A stretch of 64,000 bases of DNA from the NCBI RefSeq assembly GCF_905147365.1, contig NC_056420.1:12968001-13032000 (forward strand), given 5' to 3'. Source of the DNA: Aricia agestis. Taxonomy: Eukaryota > Arthropoda > Insecta > Lepidoptera > Lycaenidae. The position numbers and the translations under genes are program-made. Below the pieces are notes generated by a model. That model saw only the letters and a list, made by a program, of their open reading frames with translations, had not been told where the DNA came from and made no database searches. Shown here piece by piece: positions 41,820-52,332 of the stretch (position 1 is the first letter of the stretch; each line of letters starts with the position of its first letter).

Positions 41820-42060
41820 TCAATCAATCAATCAAATCAGCCTATATTCGTCCACTGCTGGACATAGGCCTCTCTCAATGAACACCAAGATGGCCGATCT
41901 CCTGCTACTCGCATCCAACATGTCGTCCCACCTAGTTGAAGGTCGACCTACACCCTGATTTCCCAGCCTTGGTCTCCATTCCAGGGTAAGTTTACTCCAG
42001 CGATCCTCTGTTCTTAGAGCTACGTGGTTCCACTTCAGCGTACTAATTCACTGCACTATG
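41820..42060 (-). pseudogene. RTE-like LINE C-terminal scrap
   Basis: Minus strand translates in part to LKWNHVALRTEDRW, LEWRPRLGNQG and GRPSTRWDDML, the same C-terminal block as at 6812 but from a different subfamily. It ends with CCTATGTCCAGCAGTGGAC and a (TTGA)n tail (41820-41836). Confidence 0.65.
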
Positions 42061-42068
42061 TGACTTTA

Positions 42069-42265
42069 GGGTGAAGCCAAACGTAATTTGTGAGTTGTGA
42101 GTCGCAGAATTTCGGTCGCGTAATCTTTTCATACAAATCACGACTCACAAAATTACGCTCGTGTGAATCAAACAGGACTTTTGTATGAAACTGAATGTAG
42201 CAGAATTTCTACCAGCCGAAATTCTGCGACTGACAACTCACAAATTACGCTCGTTTGGCTTCACC
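42069..42265. mobile_element. Inverted-repeat MITE with TTA TSD
   Basis: GGGTGAAGCCAAACGTAATT / CGCTCGTTTGGCTTCACC; GTGAGTCGCAGAATTTC and GAAATTCTGCGACTGAC pair inside. TTA at 42066-42068 and 42266-42268. Harbinger-like by TSD. Confidence 0.7.
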
Positions 42266-42269
42266 TTAG

Positions 42270-43060
42270 TTCTTTGACGAATTGTTTCATTTCGAAGCTT
42301 ATCCGCCAAAGAAACTCCGAGCAAAGCGCATCCATAACACGCTGAGCAACGAAACAGTTACAAGCTAGCCCAGCTGTAAAAGGCTTTCCCCAAATGCCAC
42401 ACGTATTTTATTTTTTTAACGCACAATCGCATCCAGTATATTTAGCCAAGTCGCCCGTGACAGATTCATATGAAGCTATCGCGTTGCTCGCTCACGTTTA
42501 AAAATTCCCAAATTAAATGTCTTGTTTCTCGTGCCGGAATTGGATATTAAAAGTGAAACTTGTCATGCGTTTTTTCGCGTTTCACGATTGGGGAGTTTGA
42601 AATTTAATTTGACGAATTTTAGATTACTTTTTACAAGCTGGCGACAGAAAAAATCTGTAATTAATATTTTACTAACTTTATTTTTATAACCTGAGCGCCA
42701 TTCTCAAACGCATTTAATTTGGCACTAGTTTAGACAGCAATATGTCTTTATTTTTTATTTCGTGGATTTTTTCAGGTTTTCAGCTTTGTGGTTCAGTTTT
42801 TTTTTTTGCTTTATCGTTGTCGGGTTATACAGACATGAAACAACAATCTATTTACAGCTGATAATAAGGTTTAACGTAGTATAAAGGATCGAGGATATTC
42901 TAAAGTTCTAGACGGATCTAGACGGTCCAGAATGGACGTTGGAAACAAAAGATCTTATTGTGAGAACAGCCCCGGGCTAGACAACGATACTAGATAGCGC
43001 TTTTATTTTTTAAAGACGAGTACACACTAAACTTACCATAGAACACTTATAGTTGATAGC
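42270..43060. other. No recognised feature
   Basis: Small doublet TCTAGACGGATCTAGACGG at 42908-42926. No gene-like frame. Confidence 0.35.
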
Positions 43061-43063
43061 AGT

Positions 43064-43325
43064 ATTTTTTTTTATATGTAATAAGGGGGCAAACGAGCAA
43101 ACGGGTCATCTGATGGAAAGCAACTTCCGTCCTTTTAAGAAGGAATAGGGTAATAGGAGAGGGTAGGGAGGAAGGGAAGGGAATAGGGGAGGGGATTAGG
43201 CCTCCGGTAAACTCACTCACTCGGCGAAACACAGCGCAAGCGCTGTTTCACGCCGGTTTTCTGTGAGAACGTGGTATTACTCCGGTCGAGCCAGCCCATT
43301 CGTGCCGAAGCATGGCTCTCCCACG
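43064..43325 (-). mobile_element. SINE-1, minus strand
   Basis: Head CGTGGGAGAGCC at 43325 and tail T run at 43064-43072. The block from TGCCGGCC to CCATGGGCGACGG is deleted: CAACTTCCGTCC runs directly into TTTTAAGAAGG. Confidence 0.75.
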
Positions 43326-43329
43326 TCTG

Positions 43330-43974
43330 ACATTGTGCAATAGCATTCACAATTTGTTGGCTCAAAGGTTCAGTAGCCTCAGTAGAACCAGTATTGAATA
43401 TTATCGCTAATTTCATTGAAGTTTACTCTTTAATCAAGGTAACGTATTTGAAGCCAGCTACATCAAACTAAAGCCACGTTTTGATATTATTAGGTATTCA
43501 AAACTATAAGGGAAAAGTAGGCCCTATATAATATTTATTTGAAATCAAATGCCTCAATGCATTATAGCAAAATGTATTGAAGATAGTATGGACGACATAA
43601 CAGAACTGCATCAAAAGGAGGTACAAACATTTCGAGAGCAAAGCTACAAATGTTGCATACAGAATGAAGCTTGCTTTGCTCTTATAAAACTAACTCTAAA
43701 ATAAACTTTACGCTAACGACATAAGAATCATTATAAGTAGCTATAAGGTAAAATTGTTGAAACCAAAACACATTGTTAAAGAGCAGTGTAAAAGCAGCTT
43801 TATTTGTGATCAAAGGCAGCATGACATAGTATCTTACGTACAATTTTATTTCTCTGTACATATTTTAAACTTTGTTACTTACAAAGTAACTCATAAATAT
43901 TTTATTCACATAAAACTAGCACTAAAAGTAATTCAAGTTAAAAAAGTAATCCTAGTTTATTAAACTAGGATAAC
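43330..43974. other. No recognised feature
   Basis: A+T-rich, ending in a CTAGTTTATTAAACTAG palindrome at 43952-43968. Confidence 0.35.
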
Positions 43975-44283
43975 TAGGCTAGTTAGCTCCTACGACGGAG
44001 TCGAACTTGAACGCTCGAGTTGACCCCTACGCGCTAGTGCGCTAGTACCTGTACACACACTGTCACGTTCGCGTCACGTTGACTGGCAAGAATCCGCGCC
44101 ACGAGTGTCCAATGAACAGACGGTGGATCGCGTGCAGCGAAAGTCAGTGTGCTAGTGCGGGGGGTGTAAGCTCGTCGCGCGTCCGTCGGTTGGCGTAAAT
44201 ACAACATTATAACAGAGAGCGGTAAACGAATGTCCACGTTTGACCTTAACACGTCCGTGGTCTGTTTGTAGGCTAGTTAGCTC
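43975..44283. mobile_element. GC-rich 279-bp insertion between 15-bp direct repeats
   Basis: TAGGCTAGTTAGCTC stands at 43975-43989 and again at 44269-44283. The DNA between is distinctly GC-rich (CGCGCTAGTGCGCTAGTACC, CGTCGCGCGTCCGTCGG) and unlike either flank. A 15-bp duplication suits target-primed retrotransposition of a truncated LINE, SINE or processed transcript. No tail, tRNA box or coding motif is recognised, and the minus-strand frame (44034-44252) is unremarkable. Confidence 0.5.
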
Positions 44284-44357
44284 TTTTTTCTTCCATGTCG
44301 TGTAATTATTAATAAATAATTATTATTATCGCAGTTATTTACTCGTATTTGTTATTT

Positions 44358-44402
44358 TGGTTTAGGTACAATGTATTTACTCGTACATTGTGCCTAAACC
44401 AA
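44358..44402. repeat. Hairpin, ~19-bp arms
   Basis: TTGGTTTAGGTACAATGTA, 8-base loop, TACATTGTGCCTAAACCAA; one G-T type mismatch. Confidence 0.75.
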
Positions 44403-44622
44403 TGATCAGATTTTAATGGAGTGGGTGTCAATAGAATCATACAGGTATAATTTATATATTTATTAATTCAACAGGGTTGTTTATTGGTTAAATGTCTTTA
44501 GCTAATCGAAGTCATTAGTGAATATATAAACTCCAGTCACAAAACCTTATAAATTGGGCACAAAAATCATTAAGTATAACAAGGCATATTATTTCATACA
44601 AATTTTGTCAATTTATATGAAA

Positions 44623-44815
44623 CTAGATGACGCCCGCAACTCTGTTGCGCTAAAATTCGTTTATCTCGCGGGAACCGTACATTTTCCGGGATTAAAAGTA
44701 TCCTATGTCCTTTCCCAGGACTCAAAGTATCTTCATACCAAATTTCACCAAAATCGCTTCAGCGGTTTGGGCGTGAAGAGGTAACAGACAGACACTTTCG
44801 CATATATAATATAAG
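44623..44815 (-). mobile_element. HelA, near full length
   Basis: CTAGATGACGCCCGCAAC, GTTGCGC (hairpin), and CATATATAATATAAGTAAG at the head end. The hairpin GCAACTCTGTTGC is intact; the TCC head is mutated. Confidence 0.75.
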
Positions 44816-45190
44816 TAAGAAATTTAATGCTTGATTCGCCGTTCGGTCTTTATCCTAAGCACTATATTCATCATAATCTGTCATGAGAAGCTTGCGCCAG
44901 TATATCTGTCCGAAATATCGCGTAACATACAACATTTGTAGTACTAGTGCATAACTAGCGGACTAACTTGAGTTATAACTCGAGTCATACTCAAGACGGA
45001 ACTAATATAAATGCGAATGTTAAGATATCAGTTGTAACTAGTAACTACTGTACCGAGAATACAACTGCAAAAGCGTTTAAACTTTTGACAACAATGCAGT
45101 TTGTTAAGCGTCTACGCAACCGAGCGGTTTGGCCTCTACCACAGATGCCTCTACGCTGCGACATCACGAGCAAAAGTACGTTAAGAATTT
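44816..45190. other. No recognised feature
   Basis: Short stem CTTGAGTTATAACTCGAG near 44967. No gene. Confidence 0.3.
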
Positions 45191-45195
45191 AAGAT

Positions 45196-45293
45196 TAAGG
45201 GGGCGACTAACCCAAAATTGACGATTTTATAATTCATTTTTATACTTGTTAAACAGCCCCGAATTGTTTCATTTTCTTAACATAGATACTACT
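45196..45293 (+). repeat. Second copy of the 15990-16137 repeat
   Basis: AAGGGGGCGACTAACCC, TTATAATTCATTTTTATACTT, ACATAGATACTAC. It stops exactly where the MITE at 45295 begins. Confidence 0.6.
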
Positions 45294-45294
45294 A

Positions 45295-45535
45295 GTCCAC
45301 CGACACTTTCGCTTGCGATAGCGAAAACTGACAGTAAACTGTCAGTAGTATGGCAAAATTTCGCATACGCTTTGTCTCGCTCTAACATTAGCTTAAATGA
45401 ATTGGTTGCGTCCTTGTCGGTATTGGTTCACAAGGAACTGCGAAACGCTAGCGAAACACCTGCGGTGATGGCAGCCTAACGACGTTTTCGCTTTACTGTC
45501 AGTTTTCGCTGTCGTAAGCGAAAGCGTCGCTGGAC
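45295..45535. mobile_element. Inverted-repeat MITE with TA TSD
   Basis: GTCCACCGACACTTTCGC / GCGTCGCTGGAC; TAGCGAAAACTGACAGTAAA and TTTACTGTCAGTTTTCGC pair. TA at 45293-45294 and 45536-45537. Overlapping frames on both strands follow from the palindrome. Confidence 0.65.
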
Positions 45536-45539
45536 TAGA

Positions 45540-46100
45540 GGCGTAAATGTCTACAAGAAATATTATTTCCCACATATAAAGGATTTGCCGGAATCCACGT
45601 GAGCACTGGACCGCAGATAGGTAATAGTTATGTATCCGATTGCCGGACAGAGCTGCCCGACCAATTAGTTACGGGACACTTTCTAGGTAGAGCCACTAAA
45701 CACGCGATTAGATTTTAATTACGGGACAAAAAATGGTGAAGAAATTGTGTCTTGCATTACCACTCTACCTACATAACTGTATTGTCTTATTTTACTCTCG
45801 TCACCCAGAGGGGCGAACCGATAGAACTGATTACAGATCAGACGCAGGACCGACTTTTTTATGCCTAGCCGACGCATAGATCGTCTTTTTTGTAAGATGA
45901 TAAGGTGCCCAGTCTCTTTTGTCCTAGCCAAAGGAAGTAACATTTTTATAGCATGAATTGAGCCTAAGTCAAAAGCGACTCTAGCTTAGCAAGCGTCCAA
46001 ATTATTGTACAGTGATATTTCAAAAGTTTTTGGAATACACGCATTGTTGATTCATTTATTGATATTAATATCGTAACCTATATGTGATTAAAGAGTATAT
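45540..46100. other. No recognised feature
   Basis: TTACGGGACA recurs at 45668 and 45719. No gene. Confidence 0.3.
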
Positions 46101-46103
46101 TTT

Positions 46104-46310
46104 TTGCCATCGTTATGCAAAAAATAACACAATAAAACTCTGGAATGAACTGTCGCCATCAGTATTTCAAGAACATACTGCTGCGATCTGCATACCTTAA
46201 AGAAGAGACTTACTTAAAAGGCTGGCGATGCACTTTCAACTCTTCGGCTGCTCCGAGTGTGCATGGACGACGGAAGTTGCTTACAATCAGATGACCCGTG
46301 TTCATTAAAA
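46104..46310 (+). pseudogene. LINE C-terminal remnant whose end matches the SINE-1 tail
   Basis: LWNELSPSVFQEHTAA-like translation near 46139-46190 resembles the last residues of CR1/L2/Jockey-type proteins. It continues into AAAAGGCTGGCGATGCAC and GGACGACGGAAGTTGC, the SINE-1 3' block. If both belong to one LINE, SINE-1 borrows its tail. Frameshifted, no A tail. Confidence 0.4.
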
Positions 46311-46737
46311 GCACATCTAATCGGTTTATCTGGCGGATCCACCGCTGGTTTCCTGGCCACTACCAGCTATCCAGTATAAGTGGCCACGTCCACTCCACAT
46401 CTCATCAGGTGTACTTACCACTTTATGTCGCAACTTCGTGCTAATGACTGAATTATGTACTTTTAATGGACCATTCAAGTAGTTTTTAATAGTGCCAAAA
46501 TTTGAGGTTGGATGGCTGTTCGCCAGTTTTTAATAGTAGGAATTGTAGGTCATAGCTATCATCAGGAGCTGTTATCAATTATTGTGAGAATTATATCAGC
46601 GATTATGTTTCTGAGCCTACTAAAATTTACCCTAAACAAAGACTATAATATCAATTAAAAGTAGGTCAAATATTATGATTTTTTTTTATTTATGTTACAA
46701 ATGAGTAAGGGTAAATATTATGTTCTTTTGAAATTAG

Positions 46738-46965
46738 CCGTCCTCAAATATTAATTTTATTTTGTTTTTAGTATTTGTTATTATAGCGCGAGCGGCAACA
46801 GACATACATAATTTGTGAAAATTTCAACTATCTAGTTATTACCGTTCTTGGGTTACAGCCTGGAGACAGACAGACAGACAGACAGACGGACAGACAGACG
46901 GACAGACATCGAAGTCTCAGTAATAGGGTCCCGTTTTTACCCTTTGGGTACGGAACCCTAAAAAA
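46738..46965 (+). mobile_element. Rep-G with a (GACA) array
   Basis: TTAGTATTTGTTATTATAGC, AAAATTTCAACTATCTAG, GGGTTACAGCCTGGAGACAG, an array to 46910, then CTTTGGGTACGGAACCC. Confidence 0.75.
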
Positions 46966-47020
46966 CCAATACCAAAAGACTTCAAACCCTTGGAAAGAAC
47001 ATATTAAGATAGTTTATTAA

Positions 47021-47221
47021 GGTACAAGTTGAAAGCCGGCTACATGAAGTTGCAGCAGACGACGTGTCGTCGCGACACTACTGGTTTCTATGTATTTCTA
47101 TGAAGGTGTCGCTAGCTTCGTGTCGCCAGCTGCGGAGGGTGTTTCATCACATACAAACCAGCAGTGTCGCGACGACACGTCGTCTGCGGTTGCTTCATGT
47201 CGTCCGCTGCCAACAGGCACC
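47021..47221. mobile_element. Foldback element, intact copy of the 2430 type
   Basis: GGTACAAGTTGAAAGCC at the left, GCTGCCAACAGGCACC at the right; CAGACGACGTGTCGTCGCG pairs with CGCGACGACACGTCGTCTG. TTA follows directly at the right and TTAA precedes at the left. Confidence 0.65.
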
Positions 47222-47355
47222 TTATGGCAGCAAAATATACGGTTCCCGCATAATAAACAAACTATTGCGTAAAGAGTTTACGGGTAACATCTGGTACAAT
47301 ACAGTAACGAAATATTTCACCCATCAAGGATCATGTTAAAATCGCCGTCGATATA

Positions 47356-47945
47356 CAGGCTGTACCAAAACTAAGCGATTAAACTTTAGGGTGTGTATAA
47401 GTGCCTTAAGTGTACAGTGGGGCTAAAATGGTCACATTTAGCAATTCTTCTTAATCGATTCAGCAAATGAATTGTCAAAACTGTCAAACTGGCAAATGTC
47501 CAATTAGTACGAATTACTAAAGTGCGACAAGGCTTTTTAAGAACGTGGGCGGGGGCGCTGCTGGTGAAGGAGAACTGTCAAAAATTACGTTTTTGTATGA
47601 TGGCAGCGTTAGTTCCTTTTTTCGCCACGTTCATTTAAAGGCTTGTCGAGTTGTAGACATGAATTGCAAGCAGACTTGCATTTTGCGATATTAAAAAAAA
47701 TAATCATATTATGATTTATAATATGATTCTCCAAATCAACCATTTTAGCCCCGCAGCTCACTATAAAAGTAGCAACGCTGAAAGAGTTACTTTTGTATGG
47801 GAAAATTCATGACACTGGGGCGCTTACCTATACAAATCACAAAAAAATGCTCTTTCAGCGCTGCTACTTTCACAGTGAACTCTATAATATAAGGGACACA
47901 CACATACACACGCTAAATATGATCACTTTGTTTTTTTACACTCTG
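47356..47945. mobile_element. TA-MITE interrupted by another MITE
   Basis: CAGGCTGTACCAAAACTAAG at the left, TTTTTTACACTCTG at the right, TA at 47354-47355 and 47946-47947. The body words AGTAGCAACGCTGAAAGAG and CTTTCAGCGCTGCTACTTTC remain. The 47415-47756 insert splits it. Confidence 0.65.
47415..47756. mobile_element. Nested MITE with GGGGCTAAAATGG ends
   Basis: CAGTGGGGCTAAAATGGTC / ACCATTTTAGCCCCGCAG; CAG...CTG-type ends could be hAT, but no 8-bp TSD is clear. GGCGGGGGCGCTGC at 47547 is GC-rich. Confidence 0.55.
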
Positions 47946-47967
47946 TATAAGTACTTACACAAACCCA

Positions 47968-48077
47968 CAGGGTGTAACAAAAATAAGTGATAATACTTTA
48001 GGATGTGTATGGGCTTCCTATACAGGGTGTAACAAAAATAAGTGATAATACTTTAGGATGTGTATGGGCTTCCTATA
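47968..48077. repeat. Two 55-bp tandem units of the TA-MITE terminus
   Basis: Each unit begins CAGGGTGTAACAAAAATAAG and ends GGGCTTCCTATA, starts at 47968 and 48023, and is identical or nearly so. The full TA-MITE starts one unit later at 48078. Confidence 0.9.
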
Positions 48078-48336
48078 CAGGGTGTAACAAAAATAAGTGA
48101 TAATACTTTAGGGTGTGTACGAGTTCCTTGTAGATAGTTCACTGTGAAAGTAGCAGCGCTGAAAGATGAAATTTTTTTTTCACTTTTATATGGGCAAGGG
48201 CCCGAGCGTCACGAGATTCCCTATACAAAAGTGAAAAAAAATTTTGGTCTTTCAGCGCTGCTATTTTCACAGTGAACTCTGTACAAGAAACACGTACACA
48301 CCCTAAAGTATTATCACTTATTTTTGTTACACCCTG
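48078..48336. mobile_element. TA-MITE, full length
   Basis: 259 bp, long arms, TA at 48076-48077 and 48337-48338. Same length as the copy at 4279. Confidence 0.85.
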
Positions 48337-48344
48337 TATATATA

Positions 48345-48764
48345 TAGTTCGCTGTGAAAGTAGCAGCGCTGAAAGAGTAACTTTTTTTCACCTTTGTATG
48401 GAAAATATTATAACACTGGGGAGCTCACCTATACAAATCACAAAAAAATTGCTCTTTTAGCACTGCTACTTTCACAGTGAACTCTATAGTTTTCTAATAT
48501 ATAAAAATAAGTCGGGTTTTCCTTCCTGACGCTATAAGTCCAGAACGCACGAACCGATTTCCACAGTTTTGCATTCGTTAGAAAAGTCTCGGGCTCCGTG
48601 AGGTCTATAGAAAAAAAAATCAGAAAAAACTTTAAGAGAAAAGCAAGAAAACAGGGAAAATCATTTTATGGCAAAACAACCTTTGCCGTGACAGCTAGTT
48701 AGTTATAATTATAAGAGGCATATAAACACCCTAAAGTACTATCACTTTGTTTTGTTACACCCTG
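48345..48764. mobile_element. TA-MITE, 5'-truncated and split by a Helitron
   Basis: GTTCGCTGTGAAAGTAGCAG to CTTTCACAGTGAACTC, then after the Helitron (48493-48698) CACCCTAAAGTACTATCAC and GTTACACCCTG with TA following. The left terminus is missing because the previous copy ends there. Confidence 0.7.
48493..48698 (+). mobile_element. Helitron-like element (HelD) nested in a TA-MITE
   Basis: Starts TCTAATATATAAAAATAAG; ends with hairpin GGCAAA, ACAACC, TTTGCC, then GTGACAG and CTAG before T. Body CAGAACGCACGAACCGATTTC. 206 bp, non-coding. Confidence 0.7.
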
Positions 48765-48769
48765 TATAC

Positions 48770-49119
48770 AGAAACGATACGAGTATGTCTGTCAGCTGGG
48801 TAAAATAGCAGCTATCAATCAAAGGAATGAAACTGTTCAGCATAGTCGTATCGACCCCACAATGTACAAAGGGAAAGGGTTAGGTTTATCGCCCACTTTC
48901 ACGCACAATCCGGTCGAAGGACCCTTATAGAAATTTTCTCGAGTGTAGGGTTTATTCGCGTTAGACGGTAGATCGTTTCGATCCGTCGGATAGAACTGGT
49001 ATGGTCTAGTTTCTTAGAAAGCAAAGTTTAATGGTAATCAGCGGTTGATACTGGTCTTCAAGATTTAACTTATAAAACAAAAAAAAGTTCAAATGTCAAA
49101 ACGAATGCCATGAACCATT
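48770..49119. other. No recognised feature
   Basis: No element ends or coding motifs seen. Confidence 0.3.
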
Positions 49120-49465
49120 GTAATCATAATAATCAACAAAACTTGGTTGACTACGGTACCCTAAAACGGAACCCTAACCAGCAGATTTTTTGTTTATTGG
49201 TAGGTTAATAGTTATAACTTATATGTAATTTAATAGTAACATTGTCCTACATATAGAAAAATCCATATTTTAGGACCATCAAAATATCAAAGTATGAAAT
49301 CCTTTCTGTCTCTGTTAGCTACCACTTTCAAGATTTTTTGCAAATAAAAATTTGTTTGTCGTATCAAAATGAAGCAAATAAAAAAGTTGTTTAAAATGAA
49401 GCTACTCACAAACATTTGCTTGTTAGTAATAAAAAAATGTTCTAGGGCTCCCTGACCATAAACCA
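49120..49465 (-). mobile_element. Partial copy of the 62283-type MITE
   Basis: CGGAACCCTAACCAGCAG, TAGGACCATCAAAATATC, GAAATCCTTTCTGTCTC and GTTCTAGGGCTCCC occur here in the opposite orientation to 62283-62545. The open frame 49287-49475 is incidental. Confidence 0.6.
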
Positions 49466-49576
49466 TGCTCTTCATTTTCGAATCCTTTGCGAATTAAAAT
49501 GGCATTTTTTTATTTATTTGATTATGAATTATTTTCCACTAATAAAAATTACCCCATCTCCCTTGCCTGCATATTA

Positions 49577-49714
49577 TCTATATATATAAATGGATTTTCA
49601 ATTGTGTTAGTAACGCTAAAACGGCTGAACGAGTTGGGCTAATTTTAGGCTTAAAATATTCGTAGAAGTCCAGGGAAGGTTTTAAAGTGACACGAAGTTC
49701 ACCGGGACAGCCAG
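49577..49714 (+). mobile_element. HelC Helitron
   Basis: TCTATATATATAAATGG head, GTGTTAGTAACGCTAAAACG, GTCCAGGGAAGG, then GTGACACGAAGTTCAC stem and CGGGACAGCCAG (CCAG instead of CTAG). The likely full form of the 9954-10100 copy. Confidence 0.7.
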
Positions 49715-50310
49715 TACTCAATATGTTTATTTGGTCCATTTCCAGAACTACTCTAAATTTAATACAAAATTAAGTGATTGCACAGACAGACAGCATTTCT
49801 CGTTTATTATAATATAACTAAACTATATACATTCTCACGTACTACCATAATATTGGATATTATTTAAACATAATGACGAGTATCTCTCTTATTAATTTTG
49901 AAATACGTCTACTACAAATATTTGTGTAATATCAACGTCACGTCTGCGGCATATATAATAACATAGCTATAATAATAAAGCTTGTTTTAATACAGCTATC
50001 ATAATAAAAAGTGTACGGAAGACTAGACAATAGACATAGGCTAAGAGCTACCTGCAGAAATTGCTTAGGTTAGTATAACAAATACAAAATACACAGACTT
50101 TATTGTATTGAATACATACAGAATTGTGTATTTTTTAAGCTTTACATTATTATGTTTTTTCCTTACAGCTCATTACTTTGGTTAAAAGGTATATTGTATA
50201 AAATTCATTATCATGTCTTTATATTCAACTGCGTTGAAATATATTTCAGTACTAATTTGTATAAAATATACGTTGTCAAAAAGTAGGAGCACATAAAACG
50301 AACCTTATGG
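49715..50310. other. No recognised feature
   Basis: A+T-rich. Confidence 0.35.
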
Positions 50311-50314
50311 GTTA

Positions 50315-50527
50315 CTAGATGACGCCCGCAACTCCGTTGCGCCAGAACTCGTCTATCGCGCGGGAACCATACATTTTTCCGGGACTAAAAATATCCTATG
50401 TCCTTTCCCGGGACTCAAAGTATCTCCATGCCAAATTTCAGCAAAATCGGTTCAGCGGTTTGGGCGTGAAGAGGTAACAAACAGACAGACAGACACACTT
50501 TTGCATTTATAATATTAGTAAGTATGG
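50315..50527 (-). mobile_element. HelA, well preserved
   Basis: CTAGATGACGCCCGCAACTC, intact GCAACTCCGTTGC hairpin, GGGACTCAAAGTATCTCC, and TTATAATATTAGTAAGTATG at the head. 213 bp. Confidence 0.85.
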
Positions 50528-50532
50528 GTTAT

Positions 50533-50776
50533 AATAGCGCAGAGCCGAAGCGAAGCGAAGCGAATTTCCAAAAACTGAACACAGAAATTCAACATTAAAA
50601 CTCCAGAGCGTAACGCATACATTACTTCTGCGAGGCCAATCAGCGTTGGTCGGGCGCAATCACGCGAATTCGCGCCGATGTGCGCGCTATTTTAAATTCT
50701 CAGAAGTAATAAAGTGCGTTAACGCTTTGGAGTTAAGGTTTAATTTGTTATGTTCAGTTGTAACTCTGCGCTAGTA
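50533..50776. mobile_element. Inverted-repeat MITE abutting HelA
   Basis: AGCGCAGAG / CTCTGCGCT ends; ACTGAACA / TGTTCAGT, CCAGAGCGTAACGCA / TGCGTTAACGCTTTGG and TTACTTCTG / CAGAAGTAA pair in order. Centre GC-rich (GTCGGGCGCAATCACGCG). Confidence 0.65.
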
Positions 50777-50903
50777 TAAATTGTACCTTAATATTGTGTT
50801 TGTTAATGTTAAGTTTTTTCGTCTTCCTTATTATAAAGTATACTAGTTCATCGTATCCTAGTCATAAGTGACATACTTTATAATAATGAATAAGAAGAAG
50901 ATC

Positions 50904-50960
50904 GTATATATGTATATGTATATATGTGTATATATGTGTATATACATATATATATATACT
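50904..50960. repeat. TATATG/TATA microsatellite
   Basis: Alternating TATATGTG and TATATA units leading into the repeat at 50961. Confidence 0.8.
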
Positions 50961-51140
50961 GACTGACTTAGTGATTGACATAGTGATCAATCAACGCACA
51001 GCCCAAACCACTGGACGGATCGGGCTGAAATTTGGTATGCAGGCATGTTATGACGTAGGCATCCGCTAAGAAAGGATTTTGATCAATTCCAACCCCAAGA
51101 GGTTCAAATAGGGGATGAAAGTTTGTATATAATAATACTT
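50961..51140 (+). repeat. Interspersed repeat, class unknown
   Basis: GACTGACTTAGTGATTGAC, CAATCAACGCACAGCCC, CTGGACGGATCGGGCTG, GACGTAGGCATCCGCTAAG, CAACCCCAAGAGGTTC. Recognised as a recurrent lepidopteran repeat from memory only. Confidence 0.45.
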
Positions 51141-51735
51141 CTTAACGCGAGCGAATATTTGTGACGAAAGGTACAAAGTACTATCTCCGACAGTCAATAA
51201 ATCTACCAATAAAGTATTCACATTACTATTCCAATATTTCACCCAGCGCCTGGCTTATAGAAGTGTTTACAAGCAATTAGCGATACCCAGTTAATGTGGT
51301 GTCAACGCCTCCTGAAATGTTTTCTCTAATAACACTTGTCACTAATGCTTTTAAGGCCGAAGGGTTCGCTTACCTATACCATTAACGAAATGATAATACA
51401 CGCTTACACTATTAAGTATAGGAGATGACGTTCTTTCTCGAACCAGTCAGTGGTAAGCCTCATGTAGACGTTCTAAAACAGTTAATTTTTAACCGATTTA
51501 GAAATAAACTTTTATTTCATTTCATTCAAAATTTTTATTTCATTTCATTTTCGCCAGGGGTTAAAAAGGTATGTGCGGATCATATTGAAGTACAAAAGTT
51601 CACCACAGCGAAATCCCCAATTAGTGACATTTTGATTCGCAACGTGTCGTAATGGCGACATGTTTACATTTGCATATAGATTATACAGACTTGTTTACAT
51701 TACAACATAACTATGTTTATGTTAATGCTGACTCC
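51141..51735. other. No recognised feature
   Basis: A local doublet ATTTTTATTTCATTTCATT near 51505-51550. No gene. Confidence 0.3.
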
Positions 51736-51739
51736 ACAC

Positions 51740-51812
51740 TTATATTATTATAAATGCGAAAGTGTGTATTTATGTCTGTCTCTCTGTTACCTGTTCACGC
51801 TTAAGCCACTGA
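51740..51812 (+). mobile_element. HelA head, interrupted by SINE-1
   Basis: ATTATTATAAATGCGAAAGTG to CACGCTTAAGCCACTG, then SINE-1 sequence directly. The rest of HelA is not found downstream. Confidence 0.65.
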
Positions 51813-52023
51813 AACGGGTCACCTGATGGAAAGCAACTTTCGTCGCCCATGGACACTCGCAGCATCAGAAGAGCTGCAGGTGCGTTGCCGGCATTTTAAG
51901 AGGTAATAGGGTAGGGAAGGGAAGGGAATAGACGAGGGTGGGGAAGAGAATAAGGTAGGGTATTGGGCCTCTGGTAAACTCACTCACTCGGCGAAACACA
52001 GCGCAAGTGCTGTTTCACGCCGG
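51813..52023 (-). mobile_element. SINE-1, both ends shortened
   Basis: AAACGGGTCACCTGATGG to GCTGTTTCACGCCGG. The TGTGAGAACGTGG...CTCTCCCACG head block and the A tail are missing, so it may have been truncated with the HelA. Confidence 0.7.
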
Positions 52024-52332
52024 TTTACGTAACGGTACGGTTGGCGTAAAACCATAATATATTTATAATAGATAAAAATGCTATAGATTTTTCAAGTGAA
52101 ACAATAATTCTTTTAACCCTCAAAACGCCGAAATGTCGCTTTTTCTACCCGAACAGTTCAGGATCTCTTAAACCACCGCGGTTCAAATGCTCGACGATAC
52201 ACCTCATTTATTTCTCCGCGGGTTATCCTAAATCTTGCCTTTTACATTTACTAAATTTAACCTTTTATTTCGTAAAATATTAGATTAGTAAGAGAAGACT
52301 TTTCTTTCTAGGTATTTAGTATTAAAAAATTG

